Positions 35,709 to 47,873 of a stretch of 64,000 nt of DNA are shown in pieces. Each line of letters begins with the position of its first letter. Position 1 is the first letter of the stretch. Origin of the DNA: Lapidilactobacillus concavus DSM 17758 (GTDB lineage: Bacteria > Bacillota > Bacilli > Lactobacillales > Lactobacillaceae). A program made the position numbers and the translations under genes. The stretch covers positions 1-64,000 of the forward strand of contig NZ_AZFX01000080.1 in assembly GCF_001435835.1 (NCBI RefSeq), written 5' to 3'. Under the pieces are notes generated by a model that worked only from the letters and a program-made list of their open reading frames with translations, did no database searches and had not been told where the DNA came from.

Positions 35709-35999
35709 ATGAGTCTAGAAACAAAGAGAGAAAAAATTGACACGATCGATGCACAACTGATTGAATTAATGGTCGCCCGTTTATCCGTGGCTAAAGAGAT
35801 TGCTCAAGAAAAGGCGCGTACACATCAGCCATTGACGAATAAACCACGTGAACAAGAAATTTTTGACAAGTTGGACCAGCAAGTTGCGTCAGAAGTTCGC
35901 CCCTATGTGCATACCTTGTTTGAAGACCTCATCTTGGTCTCTAAGCAATATCAAGCACATCTGATCAAAGAGATCCAAGATCAAGCTGAACAAAACTAA
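35709..35999 (+). CDS. AroQ-type chorismate mutase
   Basis: This 96-residue all-helical protein resembles monofunctional AroQ: DTIDAQLIELMVARLSVAKEIAQEKARTH carries the Arg and Lys expected to bind chorismate (R24, K29, K35), and PREQEIFDKL follows. It converts chorismate to prephenate for Phe and Tyr synthesis. ATG 35709 directly follows the sirtuin stop, with AGTGAGG eight bases ahead. Pairing a shikimate-branch enzyme with a sirtuin is not an obvious pathway link; co-transcription may be incidental. Confidence 0.82.
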   Translation: MSLETKREKIDTIDAQLIELMVARLSVAKEIAQEKARTHQPLTNKPREQEIFDKLDQQVASEVRPYVHTLFEDLILVSKQYQAHLIKEIQDQAEQN

Positions 36000-36012
36000 C
36001 AAGAGGACATTC

Positions 36013-36048
36013 AAAAGGGGCGGCCATCATTCATTGATGGTCGCCCCT
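36013..36048. terminator. hairpin after the chorismate mutase gene
   Basis: The GC-rich stem AGGGGCGGCCATCA / TGATGGTCGCCCCT, without a clear T-run, is preceded by AAAA (T4 on the minus strand). Confidence 0.65.
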
Positions 36049-36131
36049 GCTTGGTGTGATGAAATTGTTCGAATTTAACGGGTTAGCGCCCGATTAGAGG
36101 GACTGAGTATCCAGAGAATCAGTCAATGATC

Positions 36132-37040
36132 TTAAGCATCATAGAAGCCCAGAATCGCAATTGCGACCATAATCAAGGCGACGACCAGATATTGTTTCGC
36201 ATTTAATTTTTCTTTGATGAAAATTCTGGCGAGAATGATTGAGACGATGCTGTATGAAGCAATCATTGGTGCAGCGATGATAGAGTTACCAGCCATCGCA
36301 CCGACATAGAAGAATTGACCCAGCGTTTCAAAAATAGCGGCCAATCCACGCGTACGTTCCTTGAAGATGTTCATGGTTTCGTGTTTGACCAGTGCAAGAT
36401 AAAGCCAAACGAGAATTGCAACGAAGAGGAAGGTGAGCTCATAACTCATGTTGGCTTGATCTTCGGGTAGGATCTTCTTGTAATCCAGATAAACCCCATC
36501 CAAGTAAGTTCCCATCGCGTCCAAAATGGCGTAGATAATCGGGAAAATAATTGCAATCGCACTCACGCGATATTTTTTATCGATGACTGCGCCACTCTTT
36601 TTCAATTCTGCGTCGGCTTCTTGCTTCTCGAAGACGCCAAGTAGGAACATGCCAACGATGATGATAAGGACGGCTAACCATTGCAGCGGCTTCATATTAC
36701 CATGCATGAACAGAAATGACAGCAAAACGACGAAGGCGCCAGATGAATTGCTGATTGGGCTCGAAATAGACACTTCGATATAGCGGAGTCCAAAGTAACC
36801 AACGGCCATTGATAAAATATACATGGCAGAAACGGGCAGGTAAACAATCAAGTTCTTCCAATCATAGTTGATGCCCTGATAGATCCAGTAGTAGCCAATC
36901 ACATGTAGACCCATCACGAGGCCAACCATCACGACGGTTTTTAGGGCGCTGTCTTTCTCACGCTCGTCATTGCCGAGCTTGTAGAAAAGATCCGCAGTTC
37001 CCCAAGCGAGCAAGGTAATTAGTGCAGGTAGAAACCACAT
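36132..37040 (-). CDS. EamA-type (DMT superfamily) transporter
   Basis: A ten-helix membrane protein of 302 residues in two EamA repeats; the second starts near YRVSAIAIIFPIIYAILDAMGTYLDG. A long central loop (FEKQEADAELKKSGAVIDKKY) separates them. ATG 37040 (MWFLPALITLLAWG) has GGAG nine bases upstream and is preferred to the in-frame ATG at 37055. The substrate is unknown; glucose/ribose-uptake-like relatives exist in the superfamily. Confidence 0.82.
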   Translation of the reverse strand: MWFLPALITLLAWGTADLFYKLGNDEREKDSALKTVVMVGLVMGLHVIGYYWIYQGINYDWKNLIVYLPVSAMYILSMAVGYFGLRYIEVSISSPISNSSGAFVVLLSFLFMHGNMKPLQWLAVLIIIVGMFLLGVFEKQEADAELKKSGAVIDKKYRVSAIAIIFPIIYAILDAMGTYLDGVYLDYKKILPEDQANMSYELTFLFVAILVWLYLALVKHETMNIFKERTRGLAAIFETLGQFFYVGAMAGNSIIAAPMIASYSIVSIILARIFIKEKLNAKQYLVVALIMVAIAILGFYDA

Positions 37041-37182
37041 AGTCGTAAACTCCATTCTTATTTTTTGCTTTTCTCAGATTACGCTATTTGTGAAGGAGCG
37101 TCAAGATGAGTTTGATTACCTCAGTCGATTAATTGGCTGTAGGAATGAAGTCAGATTTGAATGAAATGATAGGTTAAATAAA

Positions 37183-37219
37183 GAATCCACAACAAATAGG
37201 TGATTTGTTGTGGATTAAT
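37183..37219. terminator. terminator after the sugar ABC ATPase gene
   Basis: The perfect 14-bp stem AATCCACAACAAAT / ATTTGTTGTGGATT with loop AGGTG is T-rich on both sides. It serves the minus-strand ATPase gene. Confidence 0.8.
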
Positions 37220-37283
37220 TTTGCGGTGATTATTTAGAGTTAGAGATTCAGAGCTAATTAGATTTGCAGGCCTATTTCAATCA

Positions 37284-38423
37284 CTAGGCGCGATTTTCGT
37301 CTTTCGCCTTTTCAACGATCGATAAAGTCGTATCCTTATCGAAGAAGTGAGCTTTGTTTAAATCGAAACCGAATTTAATTTCTGAACCAGGTTTGTGATA
37401 GTCACGTGCGTCAACCTTAGCAACGTATTCAGTCTTGCCTGAGGTGACGTAGAGCATTGATTCGGCGCCCAATAATTCAGAAACGACAACTTTAGCGCTG
37501 ACAGTTGCTTCAGGGAATGTTTCCATGAAGGCTTCTTCAGGATGAATATCTTCTGGACGAACACCCAAAGTTAAATCTTTGCCATTGTAACCATCGTCGT
37601 CCAAAATCTTGGCGCGACCTTCAGGTACCTTTAATTTAATGCCATCACCCGCATCAGTGATCACGCCGTTTTCGTAATGGGCATCGAAGAAGTTCATGGC
37701 GGGTGAACCAATGAATCCGGCGACAAATTTATTTTTAGGCGTCTCATAAACTTCCCGTGGTGTCCCAATTTGTTGCACTTCACCCATCGACATCACAACG
37801 ATTCGATCGGCCATCGTCATCGCTTCCGTCTGATCATGGGTCACGTAAATAGTTGTTGTGTTCAAGCGTTGATGTAATTTAGCAATTTCGGCACGCATTG
37901 TCACACGTAACTTAGCATCCAAGTTAGATAAAGGTTCATCCATCAAGAAGATCGGTGCATCACGAACGATTGCACGTCCTAAAGCAACACGCTGGCGTTG
38001 ACCACCAGATAAAGCGGCTGGTTTACGATCAAGGTAGTCGGTTAAACCTAAGATTTTAGCAGCCTCGTCAACCCGTTTCTTGATATCAGCCTTCTCGTAT
38101 TTACGCAGTTTCAAACCAAACGCCATGTTATCGAACACGGTCATATGTGGATACAAGGCATAGTTCTGGAAAACCATGGCGATGTCGCGATCTTTTGGCG
38201 CAACGTCGTTCATCACTTTGCCACCGATTTTTAAATCGCCTTTGGTAATATCTTCCAAGCCGGCGATCATCCGCAATGTCGTTGACTTCCCACAGCCAGA
38301 AGGCCCAACGAAAACGATGAATTCGTGGTCGTCAATATGCAGATCGAAATCTGAGACAGCATAAACGCCTTCTTGCGCATCGGGATATTCCTTATAAATG
38401 TGATCTAAGTCTACTTTTACCAT
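37284..38423 (-). CDS. msmK: multi-sugar ABC transporter ATP-binding protein
   Basis: This cytoplasmic ATPase energises carbohydrate ABC importers of the MalK/UgpC type and in Gram-positives often serves several importers. The 379 residues comprise the ABC domain (Walker A GPSGCGKST 40-48, signature LSGGQ 138-142, Walker B FLMDEP, D-loop SNLDAKL, switch HDQTEAM) and a C-terminal TOBE-type regulatory domain from about residue 240. It is an orphan: no permease or binding protein is nearby. ATG 38423 has AAAGGTG nine bases upstream. The ATPase might power uptake of arabino-oligosaccharides. Confidence 0.93.
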   Translation of the reverse strand: MVKVDLDHIYKEYPDAQEGVYAVSDFDLHIDDHEFIVFVGPSGCGKSTTLRMIAGLEDITKGDLKIGGKVMNDVAPKDRDIAMVFQNYALYPHMTVFDNMAFGLKLRKYEKADIKKRVDEAAKILGLTDYLDRKPAALSGGQRQRVALGRAIVRDAPIFLMDEPLSNLDAKLRVTMRAEIAKLHQRLNTTTIYVTHDQTEAMTMADRIVVMSMGEVQQIGTPREVYETPKNKFVAGFIGSPAMNFFDAHYENGVITDAGDGIKLKVPEGRAKILDDDGYNGKDLTLGVRPEDIHPEEAFMETFPEATVSAKVVVSELLGAESMLYVTSGKTEYVAKVDARDYHKPGSEIKFGFDLNKAHFFDKDTTLSIVEKAKDENRA

Positions 38424-38465
38424 AATGCAAGACACCTTTCTTTAAATAACAAGTCCATCATAGAA

Positions 38466-38521
38466 GAAAACGTTTTCGGTGTGTACAGCCAACTTGCACA
38501 AAACTTTTTGTGCAAGTTGGC
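38466..38521 (-). promoter_or_regulatory. cre-like palindrome and 34-bp hairpin before msmK
   Basis: GAAAACGTTTTC (38466-38477) is a perfect palindrome resembling a cre core. Further upstream, GCCAACTTGCACAAAA is repeated inverted (38488-38521) with a loop of about two bases. TATGAT on the minus strand (near 38454) is a likely -10. The long palindrome may be an operator or a terminator against transcription from upstream. Confidence 0.5.
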
Positions 38522-38601
38522 GAAACCGCATTCAATAAAAACAAAAGATGACGCTTTTCAATTACACTCGCTTTAAGGTAAACTAAACGTGAGGTGATCA
38601 G

Positions 38602-39435
38602 ATGGATGCGATAGGCTTAACAACTTGGAGTGAACATCCTCATTTGCTGCCAAATCTCAAAAAACTAGCTCTGCGTGATTACGCGGAAGTTTTTCCAATC
38701 GTGGAATTGGACACCTTTTTCTACGGTTTAAAGGCCCCAAGTGTGACTGAGAAGTGGGCGTTGCAGGTGCCAGAGGAATTCAAGTTTATTTTGAAGGTGC
38801 CGCGCGAACTGACCTGGCAGACAGAATTAGCAGTCAATCAAACTTATGAACAGCTATTTCAGGACTTTCTAAAGACCATCGCACCAATTCAACAGCGGGG
38901 TAAAGTTGGCGGCATCTTATTACAGTTTCCGCCAGATTTTACCTTAACTGAAACGACATTGAATTATTTAAAATTTGCTCGCAAACAATTACCGGAGCTG
39001 CCGATACTCTTGGAATTGCGTCACCGGAGTTGGTATCGACCCGAGTTTCAACGGTCATTAGTAACACTCTTACGAGAATTGCAGATCACGATTGCAAATA
39101 TCGACGAGCCGGACGTTGGTGAAGAAAGCGTCCCATTAGTTCCCCTGATCACGACGCCGCAGTTAAGCTTTTGGCGCTTTCATGGACGCAACGCTGAGAA
39201 TTGGGCGAAGAAGGGTTTTGGCAGCAAAAAAGGGCGGACGTTGTATCGTTATTCTGAGCCGGAACTGGTCGAGCTTGCTGAGAAAGTCCAGCAGGTGAGT
39301 CGGCAAGTGGATCGCAATTATATTATTTTTAACAACAATGCCAATTTTGATGCGGCTGATAATGCGCTTCGATTTAGTGAATTACTCGGGTTGAATTATC
39401 GAGCGCCAGGCGATGAGCAACTCGATTTGTTCTAA
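38602..39435 (+). CDS. DUF72-family protein
   Basis: The 277-residue TIM-barrel-like protein belongs to DUF72 (YecE type). The pattern includes GLTTWSEHP, PIVELDTFFYGLK, KFILKVPRELTW, GGILLQFPPDF, LPILLELRHRSWY and LSFWRFHGRNAENW, with a C-terminal IFNNNANFDAADNA. The function is not established. ATG 38602 follows GAGGTGAT. It is monocistronic, divergent from msmK. Confidence 0.9.
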   Translation: MDAIGLTTWSEHPHLLPNLKKLALRDYAEVFPIVELDTFFYGLKAPSVTEKWALQVPEEFKFILKVPRELTWQTELAVNQTYEQLFQDFLKTIAPIQQRGKVGGILLQFPPDFTLTETTLNYLKFARKQLPELPILLELRHRSWYRPEFQRSLVTLLRELQITIANIDEPDVGEESVPLVPLITTPQLSFWRFHGRNAENWAKKGFGSKKGRTLYRYSEPELVELAEKVQQVSRQVDRNYIIFNNNANFDAADNALRFSELLGLNYRAPGDEQLDLF

Positions 39436-39561
39436 ACCTATATTGCGCGCGATTTATTCTGTTGAAGGCTTCAAAGATTGCTGACAATCAGTACTATGTT
39501 TCAAAAAGTAACGAAGGTCTCAAGAGATCCTTAATTTTACCCCGTGGTTTCACACAGGCTG

Positions 39562-39570
39562 TGCTATAAT
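39562..39570 (+). promoter_or_regulatory. metG promoter
   Basis: TGCTATAAT, an extended -10, with no clear -35. No T-box or other leader structure fits in the short leader. Confidence 0.65.
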
Positions 39571-39586
39571 ATCAACTATGAATTAA

Positions 39587-42370
<2,784 letters not shown>

Positions 42371-42374
<4 letters not shown>

Positions 42375-42925
42375 TCAACCAAGTAATCATAGTTGAAGGC
42401 CGAGATGACACCCGTCGTCTGCGAGAAGTCTTTGGTGAGATCGACACGATCGAAACACAAGGCTCCGCAGTGCCGGAGACGATATTGGCACAAATCGAAA
42501 CGATTGCACAAACTCGCGAGATCGTGATCTTAACGGATCCGGATTTTAATGGCGAGCGAATTCGCCGTAAGGTCTTAGAAGTTGTCCCTGAGGCGAAACA
42601 AGCATTTCTACCACGCTCACAAGCCAAGCCAAATGGTAAGGGTAGTCTGGGCGTTGAACATGCATCTGCCGAAGATTTGCGTGCGTGTTTAAAAAATATC
42701 TTAAGCACAGACACGACTGAGGTTGACTTGATTCCGCGTGAGGTTCTGATGTATTTTGGATTGATTGCCGGTCCCGAAGCTAAACATCGTCGCGAATTAT
42801 TAGGGGATCGATTGCATATTGGTTATGCGAACGGTAAACAGTTGGCGGCGAAATTGCAGATGTTCCAAATCACGTTGTCAGAATTGAAGGCGGCTATGGC
42901 GGAAATAGAAACGGAGATGGCTTGA
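42371..42925 (+). CDS. rnmV: ribonuclease M5
   Basis: It matures the ends of 5S rRNA. The Toprim domain occupies the N-terminal half, with VIIVEGRDDTRRL and ILTDPDFNGERIR as the acidic metal-binding motifs. At 184 residues it has the usual length. ATG 42371 overlaps tatD by four bases; the next gene overlaps its stop by one base (TGATG). Confidence 0.95.
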
Positions 42926-43812
42926 TGGTTGAAATACACGCGCTAGATATCGCGGATCCCATTCGAACGCAAGCAATTTTGCGTCGCTATGGGTTTCAAT
43001 TTAAGAAAAGTCTTGGACAGAATTTCCTGACCAACCAACGAGTTTTATCAGAAATCGTTGACGCGGCAGACCTACAACCCACAGATATTGTTGTCGAAAT
43101 CGGTCCGGGCATCGGCTCATTAACCGAACAACTTGCTCGACGTGTGCAGCAAGTCATCGCGGTCGAAATCGACTCAAGATTGATGCCGATTTTAGATGAG
43201 ACGTTGGCGCCATATGATAATGTTCAGGTGATCAATCAAGATATCTTAAAGACGGATTTGAAGACGCTGCTTGCGTCCTACCCAGGTCATGGCGCTGTTA
43301 AAGTCGTTGCGAATTTGCCATATTATATTACGACACCAATCATGTTTAATTTGATTCAAGGTGAGATTCAACCGGATCGGCTGGTCCTAATGATGCAAAA
43401 GGAAGTTGCACAACGGATTACCTCCAAACCAAAGAGCAAACATTATGGTTCGCTGAGTATCAGTGTACAGACTTTAATGGCAACAAATATTGCCGCAATC
43501 GTTCCTAAAACAGCATTTGTCCCGCAACCAAACGTTGATTCTGCCGTCTTGGTTCTACAACGTTATACCGAATCACCTTATCGAATCAGCGAGCCAGAAT
43601 TATTCGAAAAGATTGTGACTGGCAGCTTTCAACAACGTCGTAAAAGCCTTCAAAATAACTTATGCCATATCTTCGGTAAGAATCAGCGAGATCAGATTGT
43701 TGATTTGATTTCATCCTTGGATTTACCAGCACAAGTGCGCGCAGAACAATTATCCATCGATCAATTCATTGCCTTAACCGATCAATGCGCCGAACGATTC
43801 GCGAAACATTAA
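42925..43812 (+). CDS. rsmA: 16S rRNA adenine dimethyltransferase
   Basis: It dimethylates two adjacent adenines in the 3' hairpin of 16S rRNA (KsgA). The 295 residues show KKSLGQNFL near the N-terminus, SAM-binding VVEIGPGIGSLTEQL and catalytic NLPYYITTP. ATG 42925 overlaps the rnmV stop, with ACGGAG ahead. It is the last gene of the metG operon before the veg promoter. Confidence 0.96.
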   Translation: MVEIHALDIADPIRTQAILRRYGFQFKKSLGQNFLTNQRVLSEIVDAADLQPTDIVVEIGPGIGSLTEQLARRVQQVIAVEIDSRLMPILDETLAPYDNVQVINQDILKTDLKTLLASYPGHGAVKVVANLPYYITTPIMFNLIQGEIQPDRLVLMMQKEVAQRITSKPKSKHYGSLSISVQTLMATNIAAIVPKTAFVPQPNVDSAVLVLQRYTESPYRISEPELFEKIVTGSFQQRRKSLQNNLCHIFGKNQRDQIVDLISSLDLPAQVRAEQLSIDQFIALTDQCAERFAKH

Positions 43813-43870
43813 AACAAAATGTGTGCCGATAGCTTGATTAGACGACGTTTTTCAACGAACATTGAGCATC

Positions 43871-43899
43871 TTGTCTTCTTTCATAATTCGTGTTATAAT
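43871..43899 (+). promoter_or_regulatory. veg promoter
   Basis: TTGTCT (43871-43876), 17 bp, TATAAT (43894-43899) with an extended TG. A strong promoter, as expected for veg. Confidence 0.82.
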
Positions 43900-43921
43900 G
43901 TTTCACAAGGAGTGGGTGCAT

Positions 43922-44176
43922 ATGCCAATGTCACTATCAACAATCAAGCATCAATTAGACGATCATATCGGTCAGCATTTAACCGTTGTTGCGCAAGCTG
44001 GTCGTAAGAAGATCACGCGTCGCCATGGGACTTTGAAGGAAACATATCCCGCAGTTTTCGTCGTTGATTTGAATCAAGACGAGAATGCTTTTGAACGAGT
44101 GTCATATAGTTACACGGACCTACTAACGAAATCGATTGCAATCGAATTCGACAAGAACGAGTTTATCACAGAATAA
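43922..44176 (+). CDS. veg: Veg family protein
   Basis: The 84-residue cytoplasmic protein matches the Veg family (LSTIKHQLDDHIGQHLTV, GRKKITRRHGTLKETYPAVF, SYSYTDLLTKSI). In B. subtilis Veg influences biofilm formation. ATG 43922 follows AAGGAG; the longer frame to 43862 would include the promoter. It has its own promoter and terminator. Confidence 0.93.
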   Translation: MPMSLSTIKHQLDDHIGQHLTVVAQAGRKKITRRHGTLKETYPAVFVVDLNQDENAFERVSYSYTDLLTKSIAIEFDKNEFITE

Positions 44177-44188
44177 GATTTAGATTGA

Positions 44189-44221
44189 AGAGATCACAGT
44201 GCTGACTGTGGTCTCTTTTTG
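44189..44221 (+). terminator. terminator after veg
   Basis: AGAGATCACAGT / ACTGTGGTCTCT with loop GCTG and T5. Confidence 0.92.
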
Positions 44222-44277
44222 CGTCATGATTCTTCTCGAAGTTTATGCATCAAGACTATAATTTTAGATAATTTTTG

Positions 44278-44326
44278 TGGTATGATAAAAAGACGAACAA
44301 TGATCGATAAAGTCTTCGTTTTGTTA
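44278..44326 (+). promoter_or_regulatory. purR promoter with PurBox-like sites
   Basis: TGGTATGAT (44278-44286) is an extended -10. Just after it, AAAAAGACGAACAATG contains the PurBox core CGAAC (44294-44298), and an inverted, weaker partner CTTCGTTTTGTT follows at about 44314-44325. Two inverted boxes about 20 bp apart suggest PurR autoregulation. Confidence 0.5.
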
Positions 44327-44434
44327 CCTTTCTGACGTAAGTTGTGACTGGGCAACGGTCGATGATGATCAGTCATTTTATCGTGCGCTCATGAACGGAT
44401 TCATCCACTTATTAAAACTGAGGAGTTATTGGAA

Positions 44435-45271
44435 ATGAAAGTAAAACGCAGTGACCGTTTAATCGATATGACCAACTTTTTGTTAGACCATCCACGACAA
44501 TTAGTTTCGTTGCCTTTTTTTGTGCAACGTTACAATTCTGCTAAATCATCGATCAGTGAAGATTTGGCGATTATCAAACGTGCGTTTAAAGCGCGAGGTC
44601 TCGGCAATGTTCAGACATTACCGGGTGCTGCGGGTGGTGTCGAATATTTTCCAGGTGTCAGTCCGGCGGTTGCACGTGAATTTTTGCAGGCTTTAGCCAC
44701 GAAACTCGCTGATAATGAGCGACTCTTGCCCGGCGGCTATTTATATCTGTCCGATTTACTAGGAAATCCGAACGATTTGAAGATTATCGGCCGATTAATT
44801 GCGGCCCAATATGCCGGTCAGAAGGTCGATGCGGTGATGACCGTTGCCACCAAGGGAATTCCCATTGCACAAAGCGTCGCCAGCTATTTAGGTGTTCCTT
44901 TTGTGATTGCTCGTCGTGATGCCAAAATTACCGAGGGTGCTACCGTCAGCGTCAATTACGTTTCCGCGTCATCTGACCGAATTCAAAAGATGGAGCTTTC
45001 TAAACGGAGTCTTTCTGAGGGAGCAAACGTCGTAATCGTCGATGATTTCATGAAGGGCGGCGGTACTGTACGTGGGATGCACGATCTTCTGAAAGAATTC
45101 AACGCGCATCTTGTTGGCATCACCGTTTTTGCCGAAGCCAACTTTAGTGGTCAACGATTGGTTCAAGACTATACCTCATTATTAAAAGTCGTTGAGATCG
45201 ATACGCGTGCTGCACAGATTGAGGTGCAGTTGGGGAATTATCTAGATAAACTGACCGCTGCACAGGAATAG
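44435..45271 (+). CDS. purR: purine operon repressor
   Basis: This PRPP-responsive regulator of purine synthesis has an N-terminal winged helix (about 1-75: RSDRLIDMTNFLLDHP, SSISEDLAIIKRAF) and a phosphoribosyltransferase-like effector domain whose PRPP loop is VVIVDDFMKGGGT. At 278 residues it is standard. ATG 44435 is nine bases after GAGGAG; TTG 44429 lies too close to that site. Confidence 0.96.
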   Translation: MKVKRSDRLIDMTNFLLDHPRQLVSLPFFVQRYNSAKSSISEDLAIIKRAFKARGLGNVQTLPGAAGGVEYFPGVSPAVAREFLQALATKLADNERLLPGGYLYLSDLLGNPNDLKIIGRLIAAQYAGQKVDAVMTVATKGIPIAQSVASYLGVPFVIARRDAKITEGATVSVNYVSASSDRIQKMELSKRSLSEGANVVIVDDFMKGGGTVRGMHDLLKEFNAHLVGITVFAEANFSGQRLVQDYTSLLKVVEIDTRAAQIEVQLGNYLDKLTAAQE

Positions 45272-45368
45272 TTGCTTTTATTTGCATTGATATTGAGAAA
45301 GTTGTCGTAGTAAGCTATCATAAACTAGAAGTATTATCTAATTTGAACGAGATGAAGGGAAGTTCATT

Positions 45369-46757
45369 ATGTCAAGTCGTTATGCCGTAATTCTGGCTGC
45401 AGGTCAGGGAACTCGGATGAAATCAAAGCTCTACAAAGTTTTGCATCGTGTTTGTGGACGCGCAATGGTTGACCATGTTTTAACACAAGTTGAAGCAGCG
45501 GGTTTGGATCAGATTGTGACAATTGTAGGTCACGGCGCTGAAGCCGTTGAAAGTTTGCTAGGAGAACGCAGTGAATATGCTTTTCAGGAGCAACAATTAG
45601 GGACCGGCCACGCAGTTTTGCAGACTGAGGAACGACTCGGTGATAAAGAAGGTATGACACTGATCGTCAGTGGCGATACACCCTTATTGACCGCCAAGAC
45701 TTTCGAGAAGCTCTTCGCCTATCATCAAGCAAAGGGTGCAAAAGCCACTATTTTAACTGCTAAGGCAGATGATCCAACGGGTTATGGTCGGATTATTCGT
45801 AATGACTTGGGCATCGTTGAAAAAATTGTGGAGCAAAAGGACGCTTCACGTGAGGAAGCAGCCGTGACAGAAATCAATACGGGTGTCTACTGCTTCGACA
45901 ATCAGACCCTGTTCAATGCACTGCATCAAGTGACCAATAACAATGCACAGGGCGAGTACTATCTGACAGATGTCATTGAAATTATCAAGGCGGCTGGCGG
46001 TATTGTTGCCGCTTATCAAATGCCTGATTTTTCAGAGTCATTGGGTGTGAATGATCGGGTCGCGCTTGCCAAGGCAACTCAAATCATGCAACAGCGCATC
46101 AATGAAGCACACATGCGCAATGGGGTGACTTTGGTTGATCCCGCAACGACGCATATTGATATTGATGTCAAAATTGCTGCTGACACGATTGTTGAAGGTG
46201 AAGTGACGATTAAAGGTCACACTGAGATTGGTAGTGATTGTTATATCGGCGCTCATTCTGAACTCATCGATGCCAAGCTTCACGATGGCGTCCATGTGAC
46301 CAGCTCGACAATTGAAGAGGCTGAGATGATGAATGGTTCGGATATTGGACCCAATAGTCATTTGCGTCCAAAAGCAATCATTGGTGAGCAAGTTCATGTC
46401 GGTAACTTCTGCGAAATCAAGAATGCAACAATTGGAGCACGTACAAAAATTGGTCATCTCACCTATGTCGGCGACGCTACCCTCGGTGAGGATATTAATG
46501 TCGGTTGCGCGGTTGTCTTCGTGAATTACGATGGCGTTCAGAAATTTCATACAACAGTTGGCGACCATAGTTTTATCGGCAGTAATAGTAATTTAATTGC
46601 GCCTCTTAAACTAGAAGATCATAGTTTCGTCGCCGCTGGATCAACGATTACAGACGATGTGCCGGAACACGCGATGGCGATCGCTCGTGCACGTCAAGTG
46701 AACAAAAACGACTACTGGCAAAAATTACCGCTTGCTCATGACCAGAATTGGTTATAA
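45369..46757 (+). CDS. glmU: bifunctional UDP-N-acetylglucosamine pyrophosphorylase / glucosamine-1-phosphate acetyltransferase
   Basis: It makes UDP-GlcNAc for peptidoglycan and teichoic acids. The N-terminal uridyltransferase domain (about 1-230) has [18 protein letters not shown] and SGDTPLL; the C-terminal left-handed beta-helix (about 250-450) acetyltransferase has hexapeptide repeats, HLRPKA and VGNFCEIKN. The glycine usually found before the FVNYDG loop is changed ([10 protein letters not shown]). At 462 residues it is full length. It is followed 36 bases later by prs, the usual Firmicute order. Confidence 0.97.
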   Translation: MSSRYAVILAAGQGTRMKSKLYKVLHRVCGRAMVDHVLTQVEAAGLDQIVTIVGHGAEAVESLLGERSEYAFQEQQLGTGHAVLQTEERLGDKEGMTLIVSGDTPLLTAKTFEKLFAYHQAKGAKATILTAKADDPTGYGRIIRNDLGIVEKIVEQKDASREEAAVTEINTGVYCFDNQTLFNALHQVTNNNAQGEYYLTDVIEIIKAAGGIVAAYQMPDFSESLGVNDRVALAKATQIMQQRINEAHMRNGVTLVDPATTHIDIDVKIAADTIVEGEVTIKGHTEIGSDCYIGAHSELIDAKLHDGVHVTSSTIEEAEMMNGSDIGPNSHLRPKAIIGEQVHVGNFCEIKNATIGARTKIGHLTYVGDATLGEDINVGCAVVFVNYDGVQKFHTTVGDHSFIGSNSNLIAPLKLEDHSFVAAGSTITDDVPEHAMAIARARQVNKNDYWQKLPLAHDQNWL

Positions 46758-46793
46758 AATTTAATCTAATGGGTCTAAAATTGGGAGGAAACG

Positions 46794-47768
46794 ATGACAA
46801 CTAATTATGCAGATTCAAAGCTCAGAATTTTTGCACTGAATTCGAACAAACCACTCGCAGAAAAAATTGCGGATGCTGTAGGTGTACCGCTCGGTAAATC
46901 TTCAGTGACGCGTTTCTCAGATGGCGAAATTCAAATCAATATCGATGAGAGTATTCGTGGCTGTGACATCTATTTGATTCAATCAACCTCAGCACCTGTT
47001 AACGATAATCTGATGGAATTATTGATTATGATCGATGCCTTGCGTCGTGCGTCAGCTAAGACGATCAATGCCGTTATTCCGTACTATGGTTATGCGCGTC
47101 AAGATCGTAAGACCAGAGCACGTGAACCGATCACGGCAAGATTAGTCGCAGATATGTTGCAACGTGCCGGTGCCGACCGGATCGTTGCCCTTGATTTACA
47201 CGCAGCTCAAATTCAAGGCTTCTTCGATATTCCGGTGGATCATTTAGTCGGATCACCACTTTTGGCAGACTACTTCTTGGCTAATCACCTCGAAGAAGGT
47301 GCCGTTGTCGTTTCACCAGATCATGGTGGCGTGAGTCGTGCACGTCGTTTGGCTGAATTTTTGAAGGCACCAATTGCCATCATCGATAAACGTCGGCCAA
47401 GAGCTAACGTCGCAGAGGTGATGAATATCATTGGTAATGTTAAGGGCAAACGCGCCATCATTATCGATGACATGATCGATACCGCTGGCACGATCACACT
47501 TGCCGCACAAGCGTTGGTTGATGCGGGCGCTACTGAAGTCTATGCTTGCTGTACACATCCTGTTCTTTCTGGCCCAGCTATTCAACGAATCACGGATTCA
47601 GCAATCAAACGTTTGGTCGTGACTGATTCCATCAACTTACCAGAAGAAAAAGTCATCGATAAGATGATTCAAGTTTCTGTTGGCCCATTAATTGGTGATG
47701 CAATTCGCCGTATTCATGAAAATGAGGCAGTCAGCCCATTGTTTGTTAATCGTTTCGTTCAACCTTAA
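46794..47768 (+). CDS. prs: ribose-phosphate pyrophosphokinase
   Basis: It forms PRPP from ribose 5-phosphate and ATP for nucleotide, His and Trp synthesis. The 324 residues have the ATP-binding flexible loop [18 protein letters not shown], the catalytic [18 protein letters not shown] and the PRPP loop [13 protein letters not shown] 46794 follows GGAGG. It probably shares a transcript with glmU and ends at a bidirectional terminator. Confidence 0.97.
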   Translation: MTTNYADSKLRIFALNSNKPLAEKIADAVGVPLGKSSVTRFSDGEIQINIDESIRGCDIYLIQSTSAPVNDNLMELLIMIDALRRASAKTINAVIPYYGYARQDRKTRAREPITARLVADMLQRAGADRIVALDLHAAQIQGFFDIPVDHLVGSPLLADYFLANHLEEGAVVVSPDHGGVSRARRLAEFLKAPIAIIDKRRPRANVAEVMNIIGNVKGKRAIIIDDMIDTAGTITLAAQALVDAGATEVYACCTHPVLSGPAIQRITDSAIKRLVVTDSINLPEEKVIDKMIQVSVGPLIGDAIRRIHENEAVSPLFVNRFVQP

Positions 47769-47802
47769 TTGTTAATTCATTGAATTAATTCAAGTCGTCA
47801 AT

Positions 47803-47843
47803 CGAAAAAAGCTTCACGACAATAATTTTGTCGTGAAGCTTTT
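47803..47843. terminator. bidirectional terminator
   Basis: AAAAAGCTTCACGACAA / TTGTCGTGAAGCTTTTT, between convergent prs and mscL. Confidence 0.93.
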
Positions 47844-47873
47844 TGAATTGAGATCGATTGCAATCACACACAA

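Noticed and set aside
46038-46568. A 176-codon open frame antisense to glmU
   Set aside because: It is wholly inside a conserved gene on the other strand, with no promoter or ribosome site; the translation looks like a codon-shadow of the hexapeptide repeats.
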